NCBI GenBank assembly: GCA_963715025.1
Contig: CAVQQQ010000003.1
Coordinates: 1 to 64,000, forward strand
DNA length: 64,000 nucleotides
Direction: 5' to 3'
Source of the DNA: DASSJT01 sp963715025
Lineage (GTDB): Bacteria > Actinomycetota > Actinomycetes > Actinomycetales > Dermatophilaceae
Shown here: positions 34,614-44,468 of the stretch, in pieces
Numbering within the stretch: position 1 is the first letter of the stretch
How the letters are laid out: every line of letters begins with the position of its first letter
Position numbers and translations under genes: made by a program
Notes under the pieces: generated by a model
What the model was told of the DNA's origin: nothing
The model's database searches: none
Seen by the model: the letters and a program-made list of their open reading frames with translations, nothing else

Positions 34614-37600
34614 TCAGGAACCGCAGACCGGTTGGCGGTCGCGCTCGGGAAGGTAGGCGTGCCACTCCGCTTCGGTCAGCTCGCGGCCGGCGATTCGGCA
34701 TGCCGCCTCGACGGCAGCCTCTGGCCGCGGGTCCCAGACCGACACCTTCCCGTCCCGCGAGGCGATGAGCACATCGGAGGCGCCTTGGAGGAAGCCTGCC
34801 GTGCTGTCGACTTCAGCGCGAACCGAGCCGAGGTATTCGCGCGTGCGGGTGTCCCAGAGCCCGACCCGGTCTGACCCGGAGGTGGCGAACCGAGTGCCGT
34901 CGGACGAGAACTGGATCCCCGGACCAACAGCCACCAGCGGTCCCGAGACCCTGTCCCTTGTGGCCAGGGTGTCCGGGTCCAGGAAGGCGACCGTGCCGTG
35001 GCCGTCCTGGGATGGGTCGTTGCCGACCATGACGATGGCCTTCCCGTCGGGCAGCCAGGCCAGCGAGAAGTCGTCGAGTCGGGCATCGGCAGTGCGGACC
35101 ACCCGCCCGGCGTCGAGGTCCAGCAGTTGGAGCCTGCGGTCGATCCAGACAAGCGCCCGAGCGCCGTCGCCGTTCGCGGCGAGGCCGCTCATGGGCGTGC
35201 CAACCTTCACCTGGACGGGCTTGCCGGTGACCTCGAAGGTGGCGGCGTCGACGGCGTAGACCCAGCCCTGGCTCGTTCCCACCACCAGACGGGTGCTGTC
35301 TCCGCTGAACTTCACCACGTTGACAACTCCGTAGCGGTCGGGCACCCGGTGCTGGCCGACGGCCTGGCCCGTGACTCCGTCCCACAGGTCGACCCACTGG
35401 TCGTTGTGGGCGCTGGCCACCATCCTGCCGTCGGGCCGCCAAGCCATGTCAACGAAGTAGGCGCTGCTCTCTCGGAAGGCAGACGGCGGGCTCCGGGTGC
35501 CGGACTTGACGTCGAGGAACTGGACGGCGTACGACTCAGTGCCGTCGGCTGGCCAGACCAGGTTCGCCACCCTCTGCCCGTCCGGCGAGACCGTGTTGAA
35601 CACGATCTCTGCCGTATCAGGCTGCGCCTGCACGGGCACCGAGCGCACGAAGCGACGGTCGCCCAAGGTGTCCCACACCAGCAGCCGGTGCACCCCTCGG
35701 CTGTACAGGGTCCGCCCGTCGGGGCTGAAGCCCATCGCGGTGCCGGCTGCCTCCGGGTCATCAGTTCGAAGCCCGGCAGCATCAGGGTCGGCGAGTGATC
35801 GCACGACGAGGCTGTCGTCGACGGAGTAGCCGAGTCGGTCCCCCTTCGGCGAGAAGACGAGACCATCGACGTCTCCGTCCTCGTCGATCACGGACTTCAC
35901 CGTCAGCCGCTCAGAGTCGAGCAGCGCGATCTGCCGCCCCCCGACTACGGCAAGGGTCGCACCGTCGGGGCTGAGCTCGATCTCCCCGGTGTTGGGAGCG
36001 GACCGGACCACGCGGCCCGAAGCGACGTCGAGCATGTGGACACGATCGTCCGCCGGCGCGTAGAGCCGCGTGCCGTCATCGCTGAGTGCCACGTCGCCGA
36101 TGTCGAACGGGACGGTGAACGCCCGCACCGGACGGGCGAGGTCTCCGGTGTCCCAGACCCTGATCCAGGTCTGCCTGTCCAGCTGGGTCGGATGGACGAA
36201 GCCGGCCGCCAGCCAGCGGCCGTCGTTGCTGAAGGCGATCGACTCCTGGACCACGCGTCCCTTCGGCATCCCACCCAGCTGGGTGCTGGCCAAAGCCGCG
36301 TTCTGGGGATCGAGCATCCGCAGGGGGACGGGGTCGACCCGCCGCTCGCCGCTGGGCGACGACACGTTCACCGCGGCAACGAGCTGGGTACCGTTGGGGT
36401 TGAAACGCACGCCGTAGAGGGGGATGTCGTTGTTGTGGGCTACCTCCCTCCGGGTCTCGGTGTCGAAGATGGTGACCCCGGCGTCCCAGCCGGTGATGGC
36501 AACGGCCTGCCCGTCGCGGCGCACCGCCGCCGCGATGGTGGGCGCACGAACCTTGGCCACCCCAATCAGCTCGGGCGCGCGGTCGAGCACGGCGGCCAGA
36601 TTGTTCCGCGTGTCCGGAGAGCCATCGAGGCGAGTCCCGGCCACCGCGAGGAGCAGGGCGAGGCCCGGATCAGGGGTGCGCAGCGCCTCGGCGCCGAGCC
36701 GTCGCGCGTCAGCCACGACCGACTGCTGCTCGGCTCGCACCGCCTCCTGGTCGGCCCGGTCCGCGGCGGTCTTGGCCAGCGCGCCGGCCACGATGGCGAC
36801 GGCGAGCAGGACGGCGACCGCTGCCAGGCCGACGCGAAGCCGCTGGTTGGAGCGACGTTCCCGGCGGACCTGCTCCTCGGTGGCGCGTTCCTCGGTCTCG
36901 GCCAGCTCGGCCGAGGCATCGAGGAAGGCCCGCTCGGGCGGCGTGAGCTCCGGGTCGTGGCCGCGTCGCCACTCCGCTGCCCGCGCCTGCCGGACCCCGC
37001 GGTAGAGCTCGCTGTCGGGTCGTCCCAGCTCGTCCCAGCTCCCGGCTGCGACGGTGAGGTGTCGCATGATGCGGAGCCCGTCCACATCGTCGTCCAGCCA
37101 CGAGCGCAGCCGCGGCCACGCGACGGCGAGGGACTCGTGGGCGATCTCGACGGTGTCCCCGTCGCTGCTGAGCAGTCGAGCCCCTACCAGTGCTTCAACC
37201 ACGGCCGTGTGCTCGTCGTCCGACGTCACGGTTCGCCTCGCCACCCTGGTGCGGACTGGTTCGCCGGCGTCGTCGGAGGCGACGAGACGGACCATGAGGT
37301 CGCGGAGCATGCCCTGCTGGGTCGGGGTCAGCTCGCGGTAGAGCCTCTCCGCGGACTGGGCGACGGCCTCGCGCACACCGCCGGTCGCGGCATACCCCTC
37401 CACGGTCAGGGTGTCCCCTTCCCGGCGCCGCCACGTCTGCCGCAGCACGTGCGACAGCAGCGGCAACGCTCCCGGAGAGCCCTCGGCCTCGCGCACGAGC
37501 AGGTCGACCAGCCCCGGCTCGAGCCGCAGCCCGGCCTGCGCGGCGGGGCCCTCGATGGCGCTGCGCAGCTGGGCGTCACCCATCGCGCCCAGGAGGTACA

Positions 37601-38810
37601 GCCCCTTCTCGGCCAGGTGCGCGAACTCGGGGTGGGCGGCGAGCTCCCCGAGCCGGTCAGCGCGCAACGACAACACGAGGCGCCCGCGCGCGGCGAAGTC
37701 GACCAGTCCGCCGAAGAAGGCCTCACGCTCGGGTGACGACTCGTCCAGCGCCAGCGCCTCCTCGCACTGGTCGACGACGAAGACCGCCCCGGTGCCCGAC
37801 GGCGCCTGGGCCAGCACGTCCTCGGGGTGGGCTCCCGGGGTGACGATCACCAACTGGTGCCCGTCGCGGACCAGTGCCGCGGCCACCCCGGCCCGGATGA
37901 GCGAGGACTTGCCGCATCCGGACGGTCCGACCACCGCGAGGACGCCCGCGTCGTCGAGTCGGCGCAGGCACGCGGTCACGTCTGCTTCGCGACCGAAGTA
38001 TGCCGCGGCGTCACCTACGTCGTACGCGACAAGTCCGAGGTAGGGACAGGCAGAGGCGGCCTCGAAGGACGTGCCGGAGACGACCAACGCCGGGTCCTGC
38101 CGCAGGATCGCCTGCTCCAGCTCTGCCAGCCCGGGACCGATATCGAGCCCAAACTCGTTGACAAGGGTGGCGCGGGCTGCGGTGCAAGGTGCCCAGCGCT
38201 TCCGCCTGACGGCCGGCCTGGTACTGGGCCAACGCCAACAGACCCCATCGGCGCTCCCTGGTCGGTTGTTGGGCGACCATGCGGTGCAGCTCCCCCAGGA
38301 CGTCGCCGTGGCGTCCCGCCCGGATGGCGGACTCGGCATACACGTCCTCCGCGTCGCGTCGGCGCTCGCCCAGCCGTTCGGACTCGATTCGGCCTGCCTC
38401 CCACTCGGTGAGCCGCTCCAGCGGGTCCCCCCGCCACAGTCCGAGCGCCTGCCCGCTGGCGTACCGGGCCCGCTCCGGTTCGCCCGTCGCGAGCAGCTCA
38501 CCGGCCCTCAGCAGGAGGTCCTCGAAGCAGAGGTGGTCAAAGTCGTCCCGATGCAGGGCGAGCCGGTACCCCGTGCCCGACGTGACGATCGCGGCGGGGC
38601 CGAGCACCTTGCGCAGACGGACGACGCAGCCCTGGACGACCTTGGACCACGAGGGCGGGAGGTGTTCGCCCCACAGCGCCTCCGCGAGCGCCTCGGCCCG
38701 CACGGTGTCCCGGGACGCGCGGCCAGCGCCTCGAGCACCACCTGGTCCCGGGGTGCCAGCACGATCCGTCCCTCATCGACCTCGAGGGGGCCGAGCACCG
38801 CTATGCGCAC
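34614..38810 (-). pseudogene. giant BTAD-STAND ATPase-WD40 regulator, two frameshifts
   Basis: About 1,398 codons. Order: an OmpR-like DNA-binding start (VRIAVLGPLEVDEGRIVLAP), a BTAD helical domain (LCFEDLLLRAGELLATGEPE), an nSTAND-type NTPase with Walker A GPSGCGKSS (near 37905-37930) and FVVDQCEEAL, a transmembrane helix (LAAVAVLLAVAIVAGALA), then a WD40 propeller ending EAEWHAYLPERDRQPVCGS. One missing base at about 38703 (CCGTG for CCGGTG) and one extra C in a run near 38175 break the frame in the DNA-binding and BTAD parts; the rest is open. GTG 38810 is the start. It diverges from a small secreted protein gene. Such proteins are thought to sense a ligand and switch transcription; the target here is unknown. 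Confidence 0.8.
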
Positions 38811-38961
38811 ACCTTGACTGTGACCCCCTCCCGGTAGTCCGTCAACGGCCCCGATACCCGGCTGATACCGCGCCGACGCCGTCCTGGTACCGGCTCTTGC
38901 GACAACGGTCGTGGACATCTCGTCCGGCACGACCAGCCACTTCAGGAAAAGGATCAGGACC

Positions 38962-39282
38962 ATGTCGCACACCACCAGCATTCGCCGGGGGGCCTCCATG
39001 CTCGGAGCCACCGGCCTCATTGCCCTCTCGATGGCCGGACCGGCCAGCGCACGCCAGGACCCGGGCACGGGCGGGCTCCACGAGTGGACCCAGTGGTCAG
39101 AGCCCTACGAGGGCGGAAGTACGGGCAGCCAGGGGGCCCCGCTGCCGCCGCGCTTCGTGGACGATAACGCCGTCGAGGTGCTCCAGCTCGGCGCCGGCAT
39201 CCTCGCCGGGGTCGCACTGACAGGGGCCGGCATGGCGATGGCCAGCCGCCGTACCCACGGCCATGCAGCGCACCCCGCCTAA
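38962..39282 (+). CDS. small secreted or anchored protein
   Basis: A 106-residue protein with a signal peptide (RRGASMLGATGLIALSMAG, cleavage after PASA) and a mature part QDPGTGGLHEWTQWSEPYEG, ending in a C-terminal hydrophobic helix (VLQLGAGILAGVALTGAGMA) and a His/Arg tail. The helix would hold it in the membrane. AGGA motifs lie 5-12 bases before the ATG. It diverges from the large WD40 regulator with 151 bases between starts, and is the obvious candidate for a gene it controls. A stem-loop follows the stop. Confidence 0.7.
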   Translation: MSHTTSIRRGASMLGATGLIALSMAGPASARQDPGTGGLHEWTQWSEPYEGGSTGSQGAPLPPRFVDDNAVEVLQLGAGILAGVALTGAGMAMASRRTHGHAAHPA

Positions 39283-39305
39283 CTCGTTTGGCAGCTAGCA
39301 CTGCG

Positions 39306-39338
39306 AGGGGCCTGGTGCTGGATGAGTGCCAGGCCCCT
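39306..39338 (+). terminator. stem-loop after the small secreted protein gene
   Basis: AGGGGCCTGG (39306-39315) and CCAGGCCCCT (39329-39338) form a perfect 10-bp stem with a 13-base loop, 24 bases after the stop. No T-tract. Confidence 0.5.
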
Positions 39339-39468
39339 GGCGACGCCCCCAAACGTACGGTCACGCTCTCACGTTGGTTCGTCGATCACGGCGCTATGAC
39401 GCAGGTGAGCCAAGGCGTCAGCGGCGACCGTGGCCTACCGACGGGTCTGACTATGCGGCGGCCGGAGA

Positions 39469-39851
39469 TCAGCCGCCGGTGCCGTACGGACGGGTGATGA
39501 TCTCCAGCCAGTGCTCGTCAGGGCCTTCCCAGTAGCGGCCGCGGCCAGCGTCCTCGTGGTTGATCTCATGCGGCTGGCGCCTGAAGGGATCGGCCCACCA
39601 CTGGCGGTCGTCGTCTCGCAAGCGACCGAGGATGAGGTCAAACTCCTCCTCACCCACGAGGAAGGCGTAGTGCTGGCCTGGATCTCGCCCTCGCTGTCCA
39701 TGAAGCCCAGGCTCGCGGCGTTGTCCACCTTGAGCTCAGCAAACGGACCGTATGCCCTCGCCTCCGGCAGAGCGAGCACCTGGCCGACATCGCGAGCCGC
39801 TGCCCCCCGGTCCTTCACGTGCACGATTGTGTGGTTCAGTTCGATACTCAT
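39469..39851 (-). pseudogene. VOC-family protein, frameshifted
   Basis: ATG 39851 follows AGGAG by 6 bases. The first frame reads MSIELNHTIVHVKDRGAAAR and AELKVDNAASLGFMDSEGE, the first half of a VOC fold. At about 39680 one base is missing (AGGCCAGC) and the protein continues in another frame as QHYAFLVGEEEFDLILGRL and YWEGPDEHWLEIITRPYGTG to 39469. The WEGPDEHWLEIIT end is typical of the family. One inserted base would restore a 127-residue protein. Confidence 0.75.
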
Positions 39852-40127
39852 CGGCTCTCCTGGGGTGCCGGTCCTGAGCACGCTCTTGGGCAACACTCTC
39901 CCGCCCAAAGCCCGTCCCCGTGAAGGCCCTCCCGGTCATGCTGCGAGCACGTGTGCAGCCTTCTCCCGGTGTTCAGGTCATCGAAAGGTCGAGGCGCATC
40001 AGCCATGTTGCCCCAGGTGAGGCGGCCTCATCACTCGCGGAAAGACGAGCGCTCGTGCTGGCGGCTGGTTTGCTGCGGTTGGAGTGCCTTGGCTTCAGCT
40101 TCCCCGAAATCCTGCGGTTACGAACGG

Positions 40128-40526
40128 TCACCGAGCGGCGTCCGGGAGTCGCGTGAATCCCGCGTGCAGCTGGTGTACTCGCACGACGCCCTTCCCCAGC
40201 AGTTCTGCCTTCTGTCGTAACTGCTCCATAAGTGCGTCGGAAGGTCGGCCGTAGACGTCGATCGACAGCATGTCGATGAACTCCGCGATTGGCGGGAACT
40301 TCGGCCCCGCTGTCTGCATGTGGAAGGCGAGTGCCTCGGAGTCGGGGTCGATGTGCAGGACGCTCATGCGGGTGCCTTCTTCGTTGAAGTACACGTGGTA
40401 GGCCAGCAGTCGCGGCTCGTGTGACTCCACGAAAGCAGCCAGGTCCGCCATCGCGGCCTTGAGCTCCGTGAGCCGCCCGGGGCGGATCGCGGAGGTGTCG
40501 ACGTAGACGATCGCCGCGGGCATCAT
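40128..40526 (-). CDS. putative dimeric alpha/beta-barrel protein (ABM-like)
   Basis: A 132-residue protein starting MMPAAIVYVDTSAIRPGRLT with EPRLLAYHVYFNEEGTRMSVLHIDPDSEALAFHM. Strand-helix pattern and length suggest the antibiotic-biosynthesis-monooxygenase ferredoxin-like fold, but no strong motif is present. It follows the FAD oxidase gene by nine bases, so the two are co-transcribed and may act together. The first of the two ATGs was taken. Confidence 0.7.
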   Translation of the reverse strand: MMPAAIVYVDTSAIRPGRLTELKAAMADLAAFVESHEPRLLAYHVYFNEEGTRMSVLHIDPDSEALAFHMQTAGPKFPPIAEFIDMLSIDVYGRPSDALMEQLRQKAELLGKGVVRVHQLHAGFTRLPDAAR

Positions 40527-40535
40527 GGAGGCTCG

Positions 40536-41924
40536 CTACGGCCGGATGTTCTGGTTGAGCCGGAACACGTTGTCCGGATCCCAGGTCCGTTTCAGCGCGC
40601 GAAGGCGCTCGTACTTGTCGTCACCGTAGATCGAGCGCACGACCTGTTCGCCGGACTCGGTGACGTCGTTGACGTACCTGCCCTTGCTGGTGAAAGGGGC
40701 GATCCGCGTCATGGCCTCGCGCCCCCAGGCGCGGTGGGGCTCGTCCAGGGCGGGATCGTCCCACTGGGCCTCGGAGGCGATCCAGTACGCCGCCTCCCGG
40801 CCGGTGAAGGCGGTCGACTCCTCCGGCACCCGGGCGATCGCGCGTCCCCAGGACCAGAGCCCGACCATGCCATCGCCACCAGCAGGCAGCTGCGACACGC
40901 TCTCGACCGCAGAGTCGACGACGTCGGCGGGCAGGGCGTCCATGAACCCGCTCTTCATGTAGAACCGGTGACCCCAGCACGACGCCTCGTCGTTCGCGTG
41001 CTGAGCCTCGAGGTACGTCTTGGGCGTGATCAGGTCCAGAACCGGGGTGACGACCTGGCGCAGGAGCGCCAGGTCGCGCTCCGCCTGCTCGACCGGGCCG
41101 CAGTGCAGCACCACGACGACAGCCGCGGGACGCCCCGCGACTCCTGGCGGCACGGAGCCGTCCAGCGGTGCCCGAGTGACACCGAAGGAGAGCATGAGCT
41201 CGTCCGGCGCGGTCTCGCTGAGTTCCTCGTAGACCGCGGCCACGTCGTGCACCCGGTCGACGGGATATAGGGCGGACCCGTGGGTGATCGCACCGTCCAG
41301 CGGATGCAGCCGGAACTCGAGCGAGGTCGCGATGCCGAAGTTGGCCCCGGCGCCCCGAAGCCCCCAGAAGAGGTCGGCGTTCTCGTCGGCATCGGCACGG
41401 ACCCGCTGTCCGTCGGCGGTCACCAGGTCGACAGCGAGCAGGCTGTCGATGGTCAGGCCGAGCTTCCGCTGCAGCCGTCCCATCCCACCGCCCAGCGTGA
41501 GACCGGCGACGCCGGTGTGCGAGACGACTCCGACCGGGCAGACCAAGTCGTGGGCCTGGGCCGCCTCGTCGAGCTCGCCCAGAAGGGCACCGCCACGGCA
41601 CCGCGCCGTACGACGGTCGGTGTCTACCTCGGCGCCGCGCAGCCGGGACAGGTCCATCACAATCCCGTCCTCACAGGTCGAGAGCCCGGGGATGCTGTGC
41701 CCTCCGCTGCGTACGGCGACCACAAGGTCCTGCTCACGGGCGAACCGCACCGCCGCAACGACGTCCTCGACGTCGGTCGGGCGGACCACGAGGGCCGGGC
41801 GGCGGTCGATCATCCCGTTCCAGACCGCGCGGGCCTGCTCGTAGCCCGGGTCGCCCCGCAGGACCACCTCACCCTGGAAAACGTCACGGAAGGCAGCCAC
41901 GGTGGAGGACATCACCGTCGCCAC
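40536..41924 (-). CDS. FAD-linked oxidoreductase (berberine-bridge-enzyme-like)
   Basis: A 462-residue VAO/PCMH-type flavoenzyme. The FAD domain has VVAVRSGGHSIPG, whose His is the usual covalent flavin attachment, and PVGVVSHTGVAGLTLGGGMG, which lacks the second-site Cys of bicovalent enzymes. The BBE domain closes with DKYERLRALKRTWDPDNVFRLNQNI. It oxidises an alcohol or sugar-like substrate with oxygen as acceptor. GTG 41924 was chosen because GGGAGGAG lies 6 bases upstream; ATG 41912 lacks a site. It heads a two-gene operon with the ABM-like gene. Confidence 0.88.
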   Translation of the reverse strand: MATVMSSTVAAFRDVFQGEVVLRGDPGYEQARAVWNGMIDRRPALVVRPTDVEDVVAAVRFAREQDLVVAVRSGGHSIPGLSTCEDGIVMDLSRLRGAEVDTDRRTARCRGGALLGELDEAAQAHDLVCPVGVVSHTGVAGLTLGGGMGRLQRKLGLTIDSLLAVDLVTADGQRVRADADENADLFWGLRGAGANFGIATSLEFRLHPLDGAITHGSALYPVDRVHDVAAVYEELSETAPDELMLSFGVTRAPLDGSVPPGVAGRPAAVVVVLHCGPVEQAERDLALLRQVVTPVLDLITPKTYLEAQHANDEASCWGHRFYMKSGFMDALPADVVDSAVESVSQLPAGGDGMVGLWSWGRAIARVPEESTAFTGREAAYWIASEAQWDDPALDEPHRAWGREAMTRIAPFTSKGRYVNDVTESGEQVVRSIYGDDKYERLRALKRTWDPDNVFRLNQNIRP

Positions 41925-42297
41925 GATTCTCCTCCCACCCACACGTGCGCAATGCCCGCGGACCCCAAGAAACCGTCGTGCCTTGGAGGACGTTGAGGCA
42001 TTCGTCTCCGGCTGCAGCGCGGAGGCGATCGGCGCGCGACACGCCATCGATATCCACCGCGATGTCGTCGGCCTTGTGCAGCAGGGGGCGCCTCCAGAAC
42101 CTGCTTCGAGCCCTGACCCGAACGTTTGGACATCCCCTCAGACCTCTGACATCCCGCTGATGAACATCCCGCTCACACACCCTCAAGAAGGGTCGACAGC
42201 GGCGGATAGACGCGCCTCCGCGACAAATTGCTTGACTGAGCGAAGCTCGCCCGGAGCATGAAGGTGGAGAGCACTGGGCTGCTTCACGGAGGAAGTG
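41925..42297. other. 373-base divergent intergenic region
   Basis: It separates the FAD oxidase from a divergent gene. No gene or clear operator is seen, though promoters for both must lie here. Confidence 0.4.
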
Positions 42298-42735
42298 ATG
42301 CGCAACGAGGCCATGGAGCAGTTGAATGTCTTGGTGGGGCGGACGACGATGCGCAGCGCTTGGTTCCTGGAGCCGGCCGACTTGGAGGTGCCAGGCTCGG
42401 CGACGGTCGAGTGGCTCGGCGACGCCTTCGTGGTCTTCCGCTGGACGATGCAGGGCGATGTCGGTAACGCCACGAGCGAGATGGTCCTGGTCCTCGGTCG
42501 CAGCGACGCGCACGACGCATACACGGCCCTCCACCACGACGAACGAGGTGTCTGCCGGGTGTTCCCCATGACGTTCGACGGCGCGCAGTGGGTGCTGAGT
42601 CGCGACGATCCTGACATGTTCCAGCGGTTCATCGCTGACGTGGGGTCGGAGCGGGTAGAGGGTCGCTGGGAGGCGTCTGAGGATCAAGGATCCACTTGGC
42701 GCAAGGACTTCGACCTGGTCTTCGAGCGGGTGTAG
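42298..42735 (+). CDS. DUF1579-like lipocalin-type hypothetical protein
   Basis: A 145-residue protein: LNVLVGRTTMRSAWFLEPAD, then VEWLGDAFVVFRWTMQGDVG and WEASEDQGSTWRKDFDLVFE. Beta-rich repeats and the ending match proteins of the DUF1579 or nitrobindin-like type, which form lipocalin-like barrels. The ligand is unknown. GGAGG lies 5 bases before ATG 42298; ATG 42313 is an alternative. Confidence 0.7.
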   Translation: MRNEAMEQLNVLVGRTTMRSAWFLEPADLEVPGSATVEWLGDAFVVFRWTMQGDVGNATSEMVLVLGRSDAHDAYTALHHDERGVCRVFPMTFDGAQWVLSRDDPDMFQRFIADVGSERVEGRWEASEDQGSTWRKDFDLVFERV

Positions 42736-42896
42736 CACCGCGTCGCGCGTCGGCACGGGCAAGCCGGTACGTGACGCCTGGGGCGCCATGGCGGCGCAAA
42801 GACGCGCGTCGGGCCAAGGCGACCGTCGTTGGGGGAGCCTCGTGTTCACGCCGGCCAGCGCTACCTCCTGCCCACGCGTGGCTAGATTCTGCTGGC

Positions 42897-43676
42897 ATGG
42901 AGACACGAGTGGGCGAGATCGCGGTTCACTACGTGGAGCACGGAGCGGGTCGACCGGTGCTGGTGCTGCACGGCGCCGGGGTGGATCACCGCGAGGCCGA
43001 GGCCTGCTTCGAGCCGGTGTTCCGGGAGGCGGCGGGGTTCCGGCGCATCTATCCCGACCTCCCCGGGATGGGCCGGACGGTGGTTTCCGACCGGCTGCGC
43101 AGCGCCGAGGACGTCCTCGACACGCTGCTTGGCTTCGCCGGGAAGGTCACGGACGGGACCGCGTACCTTCTGATCGGTCACTCGGCCGGCGCCTACTACG
43201 CGCAGGCGATGGCCGCGAGGGAGCCGGGCCGGGTAGCTGGCCTGGCGCTAGTTTGTCCGCTGCTGCCCGGCCTGCGCGACGTCCCAGAGCACCGCGTCGT
43301 TGTCGGAGCGGGCGAGATCGGCGACGAGGTTTTCCGGGGCTATTTCGTGGTCCAAAGCCCGCAGATGCTTGAGCGGTACGAACGCTATGTCCGCCCGGCG
43401 GCCGCGCTCGTTGACAAAACGGCGCTCGAGCGAATCGGCGAGCGATGGGAACTCGCCCGCGATCAGGGGCCGGCGTACACGGGTCCGACGCTGCTCGTGG
43501 CGGGGCGGCTGGACTCAACAGTAGGTTTTGCCGCTGCTGCAGACCACGTGGACCACTACCCGCACGCCTCGCTCGCCGTGATCGATGACGCGGGCCACGC
43601 ACTGCCCCACGAGCAGCCAGACCTCCTTCGTGCGCTCGTCGGTGAATGGCTCGCACGCGTAGAGCGCTCCGGGTGA
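42897..43676 (+). CDS. alpha/beta hydrolase
   Basis: A 259-residue hydrolase with an intact triad: oxyanion strand VLVLHGAGVDH, nucleophile elbow LIGHSAGAYYAQ, acid in VAGRLDSTVGF and His in DDAGHALPHEQPDLL. The lid is short. The substrate is an ester, amide or similar; not assignable. ATG 42897 fits homology from METRVGEIAVHYVEHG; the frame to 42696 has no support. It follows the DUF1579-like gene by 161 bases. Confidence 0.85.
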   Translation: METRVGEIAVHYVEHGAGRPVLVLHGAGVDHREAEACFEPVFREAAGFRRIYPDLPGMGRTVVSDRLRSAEDVLDTLLGFAGKVTDGTAYLLIGHSAGAYYAQAMAAREPGRVAGLALVCPLLPGLRDVPEHRVVVGAGEIGDEVFRGYFVVQSPQMLERYERYVRPAAALVDKTALERIGERWELARDQGPAYTGPTLLVAGRLDSTVGFAAAADHVDHYPHASLAVIDDAGHALPHEQPDLLRALVGEWLARVERSG

Positions 43677-44102
43677 ACGCCCCAAGGCTCGAACGCCCCA
43701 TCGTCTTGGCATGCTGACGCGGCTACTTAAGACTTCTGGTACGGCTGCGGCCCGGCCAGGCTGTTGTCGAGGTGCTCGGTGGGACGCTCTCCATCGCGGC
43801 TGCCCAACCTGATCGTTGTGGCTCTTTTTCGGACTGCGTTCCCGCCGGGCACCGATGGTGAGGTCGTGGCCCAAGAGGGGACTGCCCGGCTCAAAGTGAA
43901 TCGTGATCCAGCCGTTGACTTTCGTGGCCTTGACCCTCGAAAGGACCTCGACAGTAACGATCGCGAGCCCGATGCCCACGAGGGCGCCCTGCACGACATC
44001 GTTACGCATGGGTCGTGATTGGGCGAACACGAGTCTCACGGTGGCATAGAGACAAACCGCCCCAACGAGTGTCGCCAATAGGGCGGAGGTTCTCCTGCTC
44101 AT
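43515..44102 (-). CDS. putative two-helix membrane protein
   Basis: MSRRTSALLATLVGAVCLYA and DVVQGALVGIGLAIVTVEVL look like two membrane helices, followed by a basic stretch (VKATKVNGWITIHFEPGSPL). The last 50 codons run antisense over the hydrolase gene and are probably not real, so the true end may be near 43730 with a lost frame. Weak ribosome site. Family unknown. Confidence 0.35.
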   Translation of the reverse strand: MSRRTSALLATLVGAVCLYATVRLVFAQSRPMRNDVVQGALVGIGLAIVTVEVLSRVKATKVNGWITIHFEPGSPLLGHDLTIGARRERSPKKSHNDQVGQPRWRASHRAPRQQPGRAAAVPEVLSSRVSMPRRWGVRALGRSPGALYACEPFTDERTKEVWLLVGQCVARVIDHGERGVRVVVHVVCSSGKTYC

Positions 44103-44177
44103 GCTGCCACCCGCCCCATCCGTGGCACCCGATTGCCGGAAGCCCGCACGTTCAAGGGTGCGTACGTAGGAAGGCGA

Positions 44178-44330
44178 TGTTGTTTCGGATCGACCGTTGA
44201 TGATCGTCCTTCGGAAGAGGTCTCCCCGCACGTGGACGCGACGAGGGAACGTCTCGGCTAGACCCTGGGCCACGGTGGACTTGCTAGCCACCTGGATCCC
44301 CGTGATGAGGACGATGGACACGCTCGCCAC
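44178..44330 (-). pseudogene. truncated P-loop kinase-like gene
   Basis: The frame starts MASVSIVLITGIQVASKSTV and AQGLAETFPRRVHVRGDLFR, the front of an AAA_33-type P-loop kinase. The Walker A reads GIQVASKST where GxxxxGKS/T is expected, so the key Gly is lost, and the protein stops making sense after about 50 residues of an expected 160-200. A remnant. Confidence 0.55.
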
Positions 44331-44468
44331 TCTGCCTGCCGTTGTCCCTTCTGGCCAAGGGGGTTACTGACCGCTCATCAGCCGCGGATCGACACGTGCA
44401 GCGGACCGTCGAAACGGGCTTGCGCAGACGATGGCACCCGCGCCGCGATCCGGCCTCGCAGGGGCGGG

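Noticed and set aside
36036..37736. 566-codon + strand frame opposite the WD40 regulator
   Set aside because: It mirrors the regulator's coding strand and has no protein-like features.
39920..40156. Possible MerR-like helix (LRLECLGFSFPEILRLRTVT)
   Set aside because: The rest of the frame has no DNA-binding motif and no ribosome site, so it is probably chance or a tiny remnant.
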